A DNA stretch of 64,000 nucleotides from Pseudomonadota bacterium (GCA_023457495.1 JAEWLQ010000082.1:1-64000), one strand, 5' to 3'; numbered from the stretch's first letter, positions 34,021-42,355 are shown. A program made the numbers and translations. Notes: generated by a model not told the origin, from the letters alone.

Positions 34021-35544
34021 TCAGGGTCGTGCGGCGTCGTTCACTCCGGACGGCGCAGTGTCGCGAGCGCGGCCCCGTCCCCACAGCTCCTCGTACTTCC
34101 AGCCCGACAGGTCCTCGACGATTCGCCGGTTCTCGGGCGTTGGCTCGCTGCCCGGGTTCGTCTTGAAGCGCTCGATCTCCTGCATCAACACGGCATGCGT
34201 GTCGCGATTGAGCTTGAAGCGCAGCGAGACCAGGAAGCCGAACAACATCACACCGAGCGCGCCGATCACCATGATGGTGACCGCCACGTTCACGACCTCG
34301 ACCGGCTGGATCTTCACGTTCGGGACCAGCCCGGCGACGTTGAGAATCTGGCTGACGATGAAGATGGCCGCCGACTGCATCAGCTTGCGTACGAAAGTCA
34401 TGACGCCCGCGAATGCGCCTTCGCGGCGCCGGCCGGTGACGATCTCGTCCACGTCGGGCATGTAGTTGTAGATGCTCCACGGGATGTAATTGAGCGCGCC
34501 GCGGCCGAGTCCGGCGACCACCAGCACGGCGAGATACGGGACGAGATCCTTCACGCCCGCCAGGTAGAGCGATGCGATACCGATGATGCTGGCGGCGAAC
34601 AGGCCGAGCGCGATGCGGTAGGAAGGCGCGGCGTGGATGCGCAGCGCGAGCCAGATCGTGACGGCCACCGAGAGCAGCTGCGCGAACGCCATCCAGGTCG
34701 TGAGTTGCGAGGTCGTCGCCACGGAACCCAAGAACACGAACGCCAGGATGAACGACAGCACGCCGTTCAGGATGTCCTGGCTGATGTAGCCGCCGAGGTA
34801 CATGCCGAGATGCAGCCGGAAGGCGCGCACCCGCAGCGTCGCGGCGAGATCCTCGAACAGCTGGTTCAGGTTCGTGAACGGTGATTTCATCGGCCCCTGG
34901 TCGGCGGCCGGGATCTCGGACACCGGCCGCTCCCACGTGAATAGATAGACGGCCAGCGCGACGAACACGAAGAACACCGAGAACAGGATGCCGAGGTACA
35001 GGAAGGTGTCCGCGGACTCCCTGCCGCCGAAGTGAGCGATGATCACGCCCGGCAGCCACATCGCGGCGATGTTCGCGATCTGGCCGCAGACGATGCGCGC
35101 GCCCGCGAACTTCGCCTTGGTCTTGTAGTCGGGCGACATCTCCGCGGCCAGCGTTTCGTACGGGATGATCTGCATCGCGTACACCAGCTCGAAGAAGCAG
35201 TACGTGATGAGGTAGTACCAGAACGAATGGCCTTCGACCCACATGAGCGCGAAGGAGGGCAGGAGCGGTATCGCGATCAGGATGAAGAAGCGGCGCCGGC
35301 CGAATTTCCTGCCGAGGCGCGTGCGGTGGAAATGGTCGGAGATGTAGCCGATGACCGGGGAGAAGAAGGCATCGAGCAGTCGCGCGACCACGAAGATGAT
35401 GCCGGCCTCAGCCGCGGTGAGACCGCAGAAGGTCGTGTAGAAGAACAGGATCCAGAAGCCGATGATGGACATCGCCCCGGCGCCCAGGAAGTCGTTGCTG
35501 CCGTAGGCGAGGTAGTGACCGAACTTGACCTGACGCGCTGCCAT
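34021..35544 (-). CDS. GPH-family (MFS-type) sugar:cation symporter
   Basis: A 507-residue transporter with about twelve hydrophobic segments, of the glycoside-pentoside-hexuronide family (MelB/RhiT-like). Family marks are the N-terminal NDFLGAGAMSIIGFWILFFY helix, the loop DHFHRTRLGRKFGRRR after helix 2, and a charged C-terminal tail from about residue 460. ATG 35544 has a GGGGGGAA ribosome site; the longer frame upstream is non-coding. It is last in rhaM-GH105-transporter and should import the oligosaccharide cut by the GH105 enzyme, as RhiT with RhiN in plant pathogens. The stop is 19 bp from tRNA-His. Confidence 0.88.
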   Translation of the reverse strand: MAARQVKFGHYLAYGSNDFLGAGAMSIIGFWILFFYTTFCGLTAAEAGIIFVVARLLDAFFSPVIGYISDHFHRTRLGRKFGRRRFFILIAIPLLPSFALMWVEGHSFWYYLITYCFFELVYAMQIIPYETLAAEMSPDYKTKAKFAGARIVCGQIANIAAMWLPGVIIAHFGGRESADTFLYLGILFSVFFVFVALAVYLFTWERPVSEIPAADQGPMKSPFTNLNQLFEDLAATLRVRAFRLHLGMYLGGYISQDILNGVLSFILAFVFLGSVATTSQLTTWMAFAQLLSVAVTIWLALRIHAAPSYRIALGLFAASIIGIASLYLAGVKDLVPYLAVLVVAGLGRGALNYIPWSIYNYMPDVDEIVTGRRREGAFAGVMTFVRKLMQSAAIFIVSQILNVAGLVPNVKIQPVEVVNVAVTIMVIGALGVMLFGFLVSLRFKLNRDTHAVLMQEIERFKTNPGSEPTPENRRIVEDLSGWKYEELWGRGRARDTAPSGVNDAARP

Positions 35545-35572
35545 TGCCGTTCCCCCCGGATCGTTGCTGTTG

Positions 35573-36679
35573 TCAGTCGAACGCGCGTTTGAACTCGCCG
35601 AGCGCGAGTATCGCCATCGCCTGACCATACGGCATGGACGTCAATGGGATGTTGCGATAGCCGTCGAGATCGCTGAACACCGGTGTACCGAACGAGACAT
35701 TCTTGAGCTCGCCGGTGCCGTCGATGTTGGCGAGCACGGCCTTCACCGCGCGCACGCCGGCGTCGGCGAACTCCCGGCCGATGTAGCCCTTGCGAACGGA
35801 TTTGAGGATTCCGTAGGCGAAGCCCGCCGTGGCCGAGGCCTCCAGGTATGACCCCGGGTCGTCGATGAGGGTGTGCCACAGGCCGCCCGCGTCCTGGTGC
35901 TTCACGAGGGACCGGATCTGCTGGAGGTGGGTCTCGAGCAGGAACTCGCGCAGCCCGTCGCCGGCGCGCAGATCGAGCAGTTCGATGAATTCGGGAATCG
36001 CGATCGTCACCCAGCAATTGCCGCGCGCCCAGAGCGCGTTGGCGAAATGGTGCCGGCCGTCGAAGGTCCAGCCGTGAAACCACAGCCCGCTCTTGCGGTC
36101 GACCAGGTACTTCACGTGCAACATGAACTGGCGGCGGGCTTCCTCGACATAGTGCGGGCGGCCCAACAACTTGCCGATCTTCGCCAGCGGCAGGACGCTC
36201 ATCATCAGCGTGTCGTCCCACAGCTGCTGGTCGTTGACCGAATTGAAAACGATGTGCTGGAAGCCGTTCTCCTCGGTGCGCGGCAGCCCATCCATGAGCC
36301 ACTCGGCCCACTCGTTCAGGTAGGGCAGCCAGCCGGGGTCGGGCTTCTCTTCGTATAGATAGGCGAGGGTCAGGAAGGGCGCGACGGTGTTGATGTTCTT
36401 GGTCGGCGGGCCCGCCGCCAGCCGGTCGCGGAACCAGTCGAGCATGATCTGCTTGCAGCGCGCGTCGTTCGTCTGCTGGTAGTACTTCCAGATGCCATAC
36501 AAACCAACGCCGTGCGTCCACTCCCAGTCGTTCCAGCCCTTCGTGTCGATGACGCGGCCGTCATCGAGCCGCAGCAGGAATTCGCCGGAAGTGTCCTTGA
36601 TCTCGACGAGATTGCGGATCAGCAGGTGGATGGTGCGGTCGATGTCGGCGGCGTCGATGCCGTGGAGTAGTTTGGCCAC
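35573..36679 (-). CDS. GH105/GH88-family unsaturated glycuronyl hydrolase
   Basis: A 368-residue (alpha/alpha)6-barrel protein without a signal peptide, so it acts in the cytoplasm. It resembles YteR/RhiN enzymes that remove the unsaturated uronic acid left by lyases on rhamnogalacturonan or ulvan oligosaccharides. The catalytic Asp is expected in LWDDTLMMSVLPLAKIG. Also conserved are DWEWTHGVGLYGIWKYY, FHGWTFDGRHHFANALWARGNCW and the closing SMPYGQAM. The neighbouring rhamnose mutarotase supports a uronyl-rhamnose substrate. It lies 28 bp after rhaM and 28 bp before the transporter. Confidence 0.9.
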   Translation of the reverse strand: MAKLLHGIDAADIDRTIHLLIRNLVEIKDTSGEFLLRLDDGRVIDTKGWNDWEWTHGVGLYGIWKYYQQTNDARCKQIMLDWFRDRLAAGPPTKNINTVAPFLTLAYLYEEKPDPGWLPYLNEWAEWLMDGLPRTEENGFQHIVFNSVNDQQLWDDTLMMSVLPLAKIGKLLGRPHYVEEARRQFMLHVKYLVDRKSGLWFHGWTFDGRHHFANALWARGNCWVTIAIPEFIELLDLRAGDGLREFLLETHLQQIRSLVKHQDAGGLWHTLIDDPGSYLEASATAGFAYGILKSVRKGYIGREFADAGVRAVKAVLANIDGTGELKNVSFGTPVFSDLDGYRNIPLTSMPYGQAMAILALGEFKRAFD

Positions 36680-36707
36680 GAAACGGGTTTCCTCGAGCTC
36701 CGGTGTA

Positions 36708-37046
36708 TCAGTCGAGATGAAAGACCGGCACCAGCGGCCATTCGACCGGGCGACCGTCGGGATGCGTGTGCATGAGGTCCTTCATGTAATCCCACCAGCG
36801 TCTCATGAGCGGGTGGTCGGGCAGCTGCGCGCGCGTGTTGTCGTCGCGCAGCCTCAGGACCGCGAACAGGTGCAGCGTCTCCTCGTCGAGGAAGATCGAG
36901 TAGTCGTGGATTCCCGCCTCACGCAGCAGCTGGGCCAGCTCGGGCCAGATGTCGTCGTGGCGCTTCTTGTACTCGGCGAGGTGGCCGGGCTTCAGGCGCA
37001 TGCGGAAGGCGATCGGCGGGGCGGCCCCGCTGATGTGAACGCTCAA
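36708..37046 (-). CDS. rhaM: L-rhamnose mutarotase
   Basis: Interconverts alpha- and beta-L-rhamnose so that released rhamnose can enter catabolism. The 112-residue ferredoxin-like protein keeps the family pattern: KPGHLAEYKKRHDDIWPEL, DYSIFLDEE, LFAVLR and RWWDYMKDLMHTHPD. The start appears to be TTG 37046, with GGGGGA 7 nt upstream; no ATG is available. It is first in the three-gene unit. Four helically phased TTTGATCG-like motifs lie 31-70 bp upstream. Confidence 0.92.
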   Translation of the reverse strand: MSVHISGAAPPIAFRMRLKPGHLAEYKKRHDDIWPELAQLLREAGIHDYSIFLDEETLHLFAVLRLRDDNTRAQLPDHPLMRRWWDYMKDLMHTHPDGRPVEWPLVPVFHLD

Positions 37047-37076
37047 TTTCGGATCCCCCCGTGCGATACCGCATGA

Positions 37077-37116
37077 TTCGATCGAGTTTGATCGCTTTTT
37101 ATCGTAGTTGATCGGA
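37077..37116. promoter_or_regulatory. four 10-bp phased direct repeats upstream of rhaM
   Basis: Units begin at 37077, 37087, 37097 and 37107: TTCGATCG, TTTGATCG, TTTTATCG and GTTGATCG, each followed by two variable bases. The exact 10-bp spacing puts all four on one face of the helix. They lie between the rhaM start and tRNA-Lys and are a candidate cooperative operator for the rhamnose operon. Confidence 0.55.
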
Positions 37117-37188
37117 TTGCGCCAGCATTCATTCGCGACTCGCGGTGGATTTTCGTTTTCGCTCTGGTAGAGTGCGCGCCCCTGCGGA

Positions 37189-37264
37189 GGGCCGTTAGCT
37201 CAGTTGGTAGAGCAGCTGACTCTTAATCAGTAGGTCGTAGGTTCGACCCCTACACGGCCCACCA
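37189..37264 (+). tRNA. tRNA-Lys (anticodon CUU)
   Basis: 76 nt with encoded CCA. Arms GGGCCGT and ACGGCCC pair perfectly. The anticodon stem GCTGA/TCAGT encloses loop CTCTTAA, anticodon CTT. A kinase-like gene starts 19 bp downstream. Confidence 0.97.
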
Positions 37265-37283
37265 CTCCCCGCGACGGGCGTCA

Positions 37284-37988
37284 ATGCCGATGTCCGAGCA
37301 ATCGTCCCGCGAAGATCACACCAGCATCGAGCCGGCCCGGGTTCTGGGCAGGCTCGCGGGTACGTCCTTCGCCGGCATCGAGCTCGACGGAAAAATCGGC
37401 GAGGGCAAACGGTCCGTCGTGTACCGGGGACGATGGCGCGACCGCGACGTGAGCCTCAAGGTCTACAAGCCCGCCGAAATCCTGCGCCATGCGCGCAAGC
37501 ATCCGCTGCCGCTGGCCGAGTTCGAACATCGCCGCAACCAGGCCTTTTACGAGGCGGCGGGCATGGCGAAATACGTGGCCGAACCACTGGGTTATCTGGT
37601 CGAACCGGATCTCCAGGTGTCGCTGCAGGAGTACCTGGACGGCGAGATCTATTACTTCGCGTGCCGCGACAACGCCGGATTCATCTCGCCGCGTTTCAGG
37701 GAAGAGCTCGCCGAACTCGTGCGCCTGAGCCACCAGGCGCAGCTGTACGACATCGATCTGCACGCCATGAACGTGATGGTGGACCGGCACAGCGGCGGCC
37801 CGAAGCTTTTCGACTTCAACCAGATTCCCTTCCACGAGCGGCCGCAGAATCCGCTGGTGGCGCTGGCGTTGAAGCTGGGCTTGTTAGGGCGCGAATCGCG
37901 GGACCTGCGCAAGCTCGCGCGCTTCGATGACTTTGCGCGCATCGAGCGCAAGCTGGTGAAGTTCTACGAGCCCGGCCCGGGCCGCTGA
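37284..37988 (+). CDS. small protein-kinase-like fold protein
   Basis: A 234-residue soluble protein with a reduced eukaryotic-like kinase pattern. Seen: glycine loop GEGKRSVVYRG, lysine in VSLKVYKP, catalytic segment DIDLHAMNVMVD (in place of HRDxxxxN) and KLFDFN in place of DFG. There is no recognisable activation segment and little of a C-lobe, which recalls lipopolysaccharide core kinases (Kdo/WaaP group) and other small phosphotransferases more than Ser/Thr kinases. The substrate is unknown. ATG 37284 lies just after tRNA-Lys and must be transcribed with it or from a promoter inside it. An alternative start is ATG 37290. Confidence 0.8.
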   Translation: MPMSEQSSREDHTSIEPARVLGRLAGTSFAGIELDGKIGEGKRSVVYRGRWRDRDVSLKVYKPAEILRHARKHPLPLAEFEHRRNQAFYEAAGMAKYVAEPLGYLVEPDLQVSLQEYLDGEIYYFACRDNAGFISPRFREELAELVRLSHQAQLYDIDLHAMNVMVDRHSGGPKLFDFNQIPFHERPQNPLVALALKLGLLGRESRDLRKLARFDDFARIERKLVKFYEPGPGR

Positions 37989-37996
37989 CTCGCTCG

Positions 37997-38191
37997 TCAG
38001 CCCGGCCGCGTCAGCAGCGGATCGTTGTCTTCCAGCTTGATCGCATCCTCGGGCAGCATCGCCGCGATCCCGTCCTTGATCGGATAGGCGAGTTTGCTCG
38101 TCGGGCAGACGATCAACTGGCGGGGTTCCGAGTAGAAGACCGGAGCCTTCGAGACGGGGCAGGCAAGCATTTCGATCAATCTGGGATCCAC
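37997..38191 (-). CDS. Trm112/YcaR family small protein
   Basis: A 64-residue protein of the Trm112 fold, starting VDPRLIEMLACPVSK and ending with the typical LAYPIKDGIAAMLPEDA. Only one cysteine remains in each of the two classical CxxC positions (CPVSK, CPTSK), as in many bacterial members. GTG 38191 is chosen because AGAGGA lies 6-7 nt upstream and it gives the family N-terminus. In Gammaproteobacteria this gene (ycaR) often sits between lpxK and kdsB; here it does not. Its role is not established. Confidence 0.85.
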   Translation of the reverse strand: MDPRLIEMLACPVSKAPVFYSEPRQLIVCPTSKLAYPIKDGIAAMLPEDAIKLEDNDPLLTRPG

Positions 38192-38205
38192 GGATTTCCT
38201 CTCTG

Positions 38206-38574
38206 TCAGGCGGCCGAGCGCGTGGTGGAGATCAGCCAGCAAAGCGCCACGGCCACGCCCGCGCCAACCACCTGCTGGGTGCGGGTCCACTGCCCGAGCG
38301 TTCCATCCATGGCGGCGATGCCGATCGCCGTGACGACGAACCAGATGCCGCTTTGCAGCGCGACGCCCTGGATGGACGCCGACTGCATGAACTTCACGGC
38401 CACGATGTACAGCGATACCCCGCAGGCGAACGCCGCCAGCGAGGCGAGGGCGACCTTGGCGTCGAGAGACCCTCCGGGCCAGGCTCTCGAGGCATAGACG
38501 AATCCGCGCGCATCGAGCAGCCCGGATGCGACGGTCAACAGTCCCACCAGGAGGAAATTGCCCATTTGCCCCAT
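38206..38574 (-). CDS. small membrane protein of the drug/metabolite transporter type
   Basis: A 122-residue protein with four hydrophobic segments (about 6-22, 39-60, 68-86 and 96-114), the size and layout of EamA/EmrE half-transporters. The upstream in-frame extension is the antisense of tRNA-Leu and is not real. ATG 38574 or 38565 begins just before the first helix. No conserved glutamate typical of EmrE is seen in helix 1, so substrate and mechanism are unknown. It precedes the Trm112-like gene by 14 bp on the same strand. Confidence 0.75.
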   Translation of the reverse strand: MGQMGNFLLVGLLTVASGLLDARGFVYASRAWPGGSLDAKVALASLAAFACGVSLYIVAVKFMQSASIQGVALQSGIWFVVTAIGIAAMDGTLGQWTRTQQVVGAGVAVALCWLISTTRSAA

Positions 38575-38653
38575 CTTATGTCCCTCTGCGCTGGCGGCGA
38601 AGCATAGCCAAAAAGGGGCTCGGAACGGTGAAGGTTCGGCGCCCGGATTGGCA

Positions 38654-38659
38654 TATAAT
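38654..38659 (+). promoter_or_regulatory. -10 element of the tRNA-Leu/tig transcript
   Basis: A perfect TATAAT lies 21 bp before tRNA-Leu. The -35 is poor. A GC-rich discriminator follows, as is common for stable-RNA promoters. Confidence 0.65.
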
Positions 38660-38680
38660 CCGCGCCCCTCGCGCCTGGGG

Positions 38681-38765
38681 GCGAGAGTGGCGGAACTGGT
38701 AGACGCGCTGGATTTAGGTTCCAGTGGGGCAACCCGTGAGAGTTCGAGTCTCTCCTTTCGCACCA
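38681..38765 (+). tRNA. tRNA-Leu (anticodon UAG)
   Basis: 85 nt with a long variable arm and encoded CCA. Acceptor arms GCGAGAG and CTTTCGC pair with one G-T. The anticodon loop ATTTAGG contains TAG. Confidence 0.97.
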
Positions 38766-38799
38766 ACCGCGCAGCGTTACAACGAGTTGAGGAATGGAT

Positions 38800-40104
38800 A
38801 TGCAGGTTTCAGTGACCGCCACGGGCGGACTTGAGCGCCGTCTCGAGGTGGCGATCCCCGCCGCGCAGGTCGATGGTGAAGTCGCGCAGCGTTTGAACAA
38901 GATTTCGCGCACGGCGCGTCTCAAAGGCTTCCGCCCGGGCAAGGCGCCGCTCGCGGTGATCCGCCAGCAGTATGGCGAGCAGGTGCACGGCGAGGTGGTG
39001 AGCGACCTCCTGCGCTCTTCGTTCTCCGAAGCCGTTGCGCGCGAGAAGCTGAACCCGGCGGGTGGTCCGCGCATCGAGCCCATCGCGATGGGCCCGGGCG
39101 GCGATCTCAAGTACGCCGCGGTGTTCGAAATCCTGCCGGAAGTGCGGCTGAATCCGCTCTCCGACGTTTCCATCGAGAGACCGGTTGCCAGCGTCTCCGA
39201 CGCGGATCTGGAAACGATGATCGACACGCTGCGCAAGCAGCGCCCGACGTTCAACGAGGTCGCGCGCGGGGCGGCGGCCAATGATCGCGTGACCGTGAGC
39301 TTCAAGGGCACGATCGACGGTGTCGCGTTCGAGGGCGGCAGCGGCGAGAACGTCACGATCAACATCGGCGCCGGCCAGGTCATGAAGGAATTCGAAGACG
39401 CGCTGGTCGGCGCGAACGCGGGGGATGCCCGCGAAGCCAACGCGACCTTCCCGTCGGAGCATCCGAACAAGGAACTCGCCGGGAAGACCGCGCATTTCGC
39501 GATCCAGATCGTGAAGGTCGAGGAACAGCAGCCGGCTGCGCTCGACGAGGAGTTCGCCAAGAGCTTCGGAATCGCCGACGGCAATCTCGACAGCCTGCGC
39601 AGCGAAGTGCGCGCGAACATGGAACGCGAGCTCAACGAGGCCGTGCGCCAGAACGTGCGTGGTCAGGTGCTCGAGGGCTTGTACAAGGCCAATCCGCTCG
39701 AATTGCCCCGCCAGCTGGTCGACGAGCGCATCCAGGAGTTGCAGGTGGAAATGCTGCGCCGTGCCGGCGTGCGCGATGCGAAACAGTTGCCGCCGCGCGA
39801 GCCGTTCGAGGAACCCGCGCGGCGCCGCGTGGCGCTGGGCCTGCTGATGAACGAGGTCGTGCGCAGCGCGAATCTCAAGGTCAGCCGCGAATCCGTGCAG
39901 GAAAAACTGAACGAAGTGGCCGCGTCCTATTCCAAACCGGACGAAGTGCGACGCGCCTACTTGCAAAACCCCGACATGATGCGACAAATAGAGTCGCAGG
40001 TTCTCGAGGCTCAGGCGATCGACTGGGTGCTGGGACAGGCCAAGGTGACCGACAAGACCGCGACTTTCGCGGACCTCACGAAGTTCGGTGCCAACGAGAG
40101 CTGA
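38800..40104 (+). CDS. tig: trigger factor
   Basis: Ribosome-bound chaperone and prolyl isomerase that meets nascent chains. The 434-residue protein has the N-terminal ribosome-binding domain with the signature GFRPGKAPLAV. The FKBP-type PPIase domain (about 150-240) contains VTVSFKGTIDGVAFEGG, and the long helical C-terminal arm domain follows. ATG 38800 (MQVSVTATGG) is preferred to ATG 38794 because GAGGA then lies at proper spacing and the N-terminus matches the family. It begins 34 bp after tRNA-Leu and is followed by clpP and clpX. Confidence 0.96.
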   Translation: MQVSVTATGGLERRLEVAIPAAQVDGEVAQRLNKISRTARLKGFRPGKAPLAVIRQQYGEQVHGEVVSDLLRSSFSEAVAREKLNPAGGPRIEPIAMGPGGDLKYAAVFEILPEVRLNPLSDVSIERPVASVSDADLETMIDTLRKQRPTFNEVARGAAANDRVTVSFKGTIDGVAFEGGSGENVTINIGAGQVMKEFEDALVGANAGDAREANATFPSEHPNKELAGKTAHFAIQIVKVEEQQPAALDEEFAKSFGIADGNLDSLRSEVRANMERELNEAVRQNVRGQVLEGLYKANPLELPRQLVDERIQELQVEMLRRAGVRDAKQLPPREPFEEPARRRVALGLLMNEVVRSANLKVSRESVQEKLNEVAASYSKPDEVRRAYLQNPDMMRQIESQVLEAQAIDWVLGQAKVTDKTATFADLTKFGANES

Positions 40105-40146
40105 AGAACAGCCCGGTAGAAATCAGAAGAGATTCAGGAGATTTCG

Positions 40147-40770
40147 ATGAACGAGCGCGCCTTGAACCTGGTTCCGATCGTCGTAGAGCAGACCGCCCGT
40201 GGCGAACGCTCCTACGACATCTACTCGCGCCTGCTCAAGGAACGCGTCGTGTTTGTCGTGGGTCCGGTCGAGGACTACATGGCGAACGTCATCGTCGCGC
40301 AGCTGCTGTTCCTCGAGTCGGAAAACCCCGAGAAGGACATCGCCCTGTACATCAACTCGCCCGGCGGCTCGGTGAGCGCGGGCCTCGCGATTTACGACAC
40401 CATGCAGTTCATCAAGCCGGACGTGAGCACGATCTGCGTCGGCATGGCGGCCTCCATGGGCGCCGTCCTGCTCGCTGGTGGTGCGAAGGGCAAGCGTTTC
40501 ATGCTGCCCAATTCGCGCGCCATGATTCACCAGCCCTCCGGCGGCTACCAGGGCCAGGCCAGCGACATCCACATCCAGGCGCAGGAGATCCTCAAGATCC
40601 GTGAGCGTCTGAATGAAATTCTTGCCCGCCACACGGGTCAGACCGTGGACAAGATCCGGGCCGACTCCGAACGCGACAATTTCATGAGCCCGACCGAGGC
40701 GGTCGCTTACGGGCTTGTAGATAAGTTACTCGACAAGCGTGTGGCGCCTCCGACTACGCCAACGCCGTAA
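40147..40770 (+). CDS. clpP: ATP-dependent Clp protease proteolytic subunit
   Basis: Serine protease that forms a 14-mer chamber fed by ClpX or ClpA. The 207-residue protein has the catalytic triad Ser103 (GMAASMGAVL), His128 (MIHQPSGG) and Asp177 (SERDNFM). The N-terminal LVPIVVEQTARGERSYDIYSRLL is typical. The ribosome site CAGGAG lies 8 bp before ATG 40147. It is 42 bp after tig, and a hairpin follows before clpX. Confidence 0.97.
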   Translation: MNERALNLVPIVVEQTARGERSYDIYSRLLKERVVFVVGPVEDYMANVIVAQLLFLESENPEKDIALYINSPGGSVSAGLAIYDTMQFIKPDVSTICVGMAASMGAVLLAGGAKGKRFMLPNSRAMIHQPSGGYQGQASDIHIQAQEILKIRERLNEILARHTGQTVDKIRADSERDNFMSPTEAVAYGLVDKLLDKRVAPPTTPTP

Positions 40771-40775
40771 AGATT

Positions 40776-40798
40776 CCCCGGCGTCAGAAGCGTCGGGG
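40776..40798 (+). terminator. hairpin between clpP and clpX
   Basis: CCCCGGCG (40776-40783) pairs with CGTCGGGG (40791-40798) with one G-T pair and a 7-nt loop, right after the clpP stop. There is no T-run; it may attenuate rather than end transcription. Confidence 0.4.
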
Positions 40799-40870
40799 CG
40801 GCAATTGCGAAGCGACCCGCAGTTCTCGACAAATCCCATATAAACAACGGGTTCCACTGGGGCGTGACTT

Positions 40871-40898
40871 TTGTCGCCGTGCGGACCCGTGATATATA
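40871..40898 (+). promoter_or_regulatory. candidate clpX promoter
   Basis: TTGTCG (40871-40876) and TATATA (40893-40898) are 16 bp apart in the 180-bp clpP-clpX gap, about 50 bp before the clpX start codon. Confidence 0.5.
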
Positions 40899-40950
40899 GA
40901 AACCATAGCTGACGGGGCATTTTGTCCGGTCAGTGTCACGCGGAGCAACG

Positions 40951-42270
40951 ATGACCGAGGACACTCGCGGACGGCACGACGACGGCAAGTTGTTGTACTG
41001 CTCCTTCTGCGGCAAGAGTCAGCACGAAGTACGCAAGCTGATTGCCGGTCCGTCCGTTTTTGTTTGCGACGAATGTGTCGAGCTCTGCAACGACATCATT
41101 CGCGAAGAGCTCGAAGACCGCGCCGAACGCGCGCGCGACAAACTACCGAAGCCTTCCGAGATCAAGAAGGTTCTCGACGAATACGTCATCGGCCAGGAGC
41201 GCGCGAAGAAGACGCTCTCGGTCGCCGTATACAACCATTACAAGCGGCTCCAGACCCGCGGTGGTTCGTCCGGCCGTGGCAAGGACGACGTCGAGATCTC
41301 CAAGAGCAACATCCTGCTGATCGGCCCGACCGGCTGCGGCAAGACTCTGCTCGCCGAGACGCTCGCGCGTCTGCTCAACGTGCCGTTCACGATCGCCGAC
41401 GCGACTACGCTTACCGAAGCGGGCTACGTCGGTGAGGATGTCGAGAACATCATCCAGAAGCTCCTTCAGAAGTGCGACTACGACGTCGAGAAGGCGCAGA
41501 CCGGCATCGTCTACATCGACGAAATCGACAAGATTTCGCGCAAGTCCGACAACCCGTCGATCACGCGCGACGTGTCGGGCGAAGGCGTGCAGCAGGCGCT
41601 GCTCAAGCTCATCGAGGGCACCATCGCCTCGGTGCCGCCGCAGGGTGGCCGCAAGCATCCCCAGCAGGAATTCCTGCAGGTCGACACGTCGAACATCCTG
41701 TTCATCTGCGGTGGCGCGTTCGCCGGTCTGGAAAAGATCGTGCTGAATCGCACGCAGAAGGGCGGCATCGGATTCACCTCCGAAGTGCGCGATGTGAACA
41801 CGCGTCCGCACGGCACCGACATCTTCAAGGAAGTCGAGCCGGAAGATCTGATCAAGTACGGCCTGATTCCGGAATTCGTCGGACGCCTGCCGGTGGTCGC
41901 GACGCTCGAAGAGCTCGACGAGAAGGCGCTCATCAGCATTCTCACCGAGCCGAAGAACGCGCTGACCAAGCAGTACCGCCGCCTCTTCGACATGGAAGGC
42001 GCGGAGCTCGAGTTCCGCGACGAGGCGCTCTCGGCCGTCGCGCAGAAGGCGATGCAGCGCAAGACCGGCGCGCGCGGCCTGCGCACGATCCTCGAGAACG
42101 TGCTGCTCGACACCATGTACGAGTTGCCCTCGATGAAGAACGTGTCGAAGGTCGTCGTCGACGACACGGTTATCGAAGGCCACCAGAAGCCGTATGTCGT
42201 CTACAAATCCGACACCGCTGCGAGCGACGACGCTGCGCCGCGGCGGGTCTCGGGCTCTGGCCTGAACTGA
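40951..42270 (+). CDS. clpX: ATP-dependent Clp protease ATP-binding subunit
   Basis: AAA+ unfoldase that recognises tagged substrates and feeds ClpP. The 439-residue protein has the N-terminal zinc domain with Cys17/Cys20 and a second CDEC pair. Walker A is GPTGCGKT, pore loop GYVGED, Walker B VYIDEIDK, and the ClpP-docking loop GGIGFTSEV. ATG 40951 has GGAG upstream; the in-frame extension to 40933 is not needed. A separate candidate promoter precedes it. Confidence 0.97.
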   Translation: MTEDTRGRHDDGKLLYCSFCGKSQHEVRKLIAGPSVFVCDECVELCNDIIREELEDRAERARDKLPKPSEIKKVLDEYVIGQERAKKTLSVAVYNHYKRLQTRGGSSGRGKDDVEISKSNILLIGPTGCGKTLLAETLARLLNVPFTIADATTLTEAGYVGEDVENIIQKLLQKCDYDVEKAQTGIVYIDEIDKISRKSDNPSITRDVSGEGVQQALLKLIEGTIASVPPQGGRKHPQQEFLQVDTSNILFICGGAFAGLEKIVLNRTQKGGIGFTSEVRDVNTRPHGTDIFKEVEPEDLIKYGLIPEFVGRLPVVATLEELDEKALISILTEPKNALTKQYRRLFDMEGAELEFRDEALSAVAQKAMQRKTGARGLRTILENVLLDTMYELPSMKNVSKVVVDDTVIEGHQKPYVVYKSDTAASDDAAPRRVSGSGLN

Positions 42271-42297
42271 CGGATCGACCGACGAATCCCTACGAGT

Positions 42298-42319
42298 ACC
42301 GCCGGATTCTTCCGGCGGT
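42298..42319 (+). terminator. hairpin after clpX
   Basis: ACCGCCGGA (42298-42306) and TCCGGCGGT (42311-42319) form a perfect 9-bp stem with a TTCT loop, 28 bp after the clpX stop. No T-run follows. Confidence 0.5.
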
Positions 42320-42355
42320 GCACATCTGCCCCGGGATCTGAGCTGCGTCTCAATC

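Noticed and set aside
33788..35242. 484-residue minus-strand frame covering the tRNA cluster
   Set aside because: It runs through tRNA genes and in another frame of the GPH transporter; its start region is tRNA antisense.
33925..37264. Integrative element with a duplicated tRNA 3' end around the rhamnose operon
   Set aside because: I found no copy of the tRNA-His 3' end near 37 kb and no integrase gene.
38575..38766. N-terminal extension of the small membrane protein into tRNA-Leu
   Set aside because: The extra residues are the reverse complement of tRNA-Leu, a common artefact of long frames.
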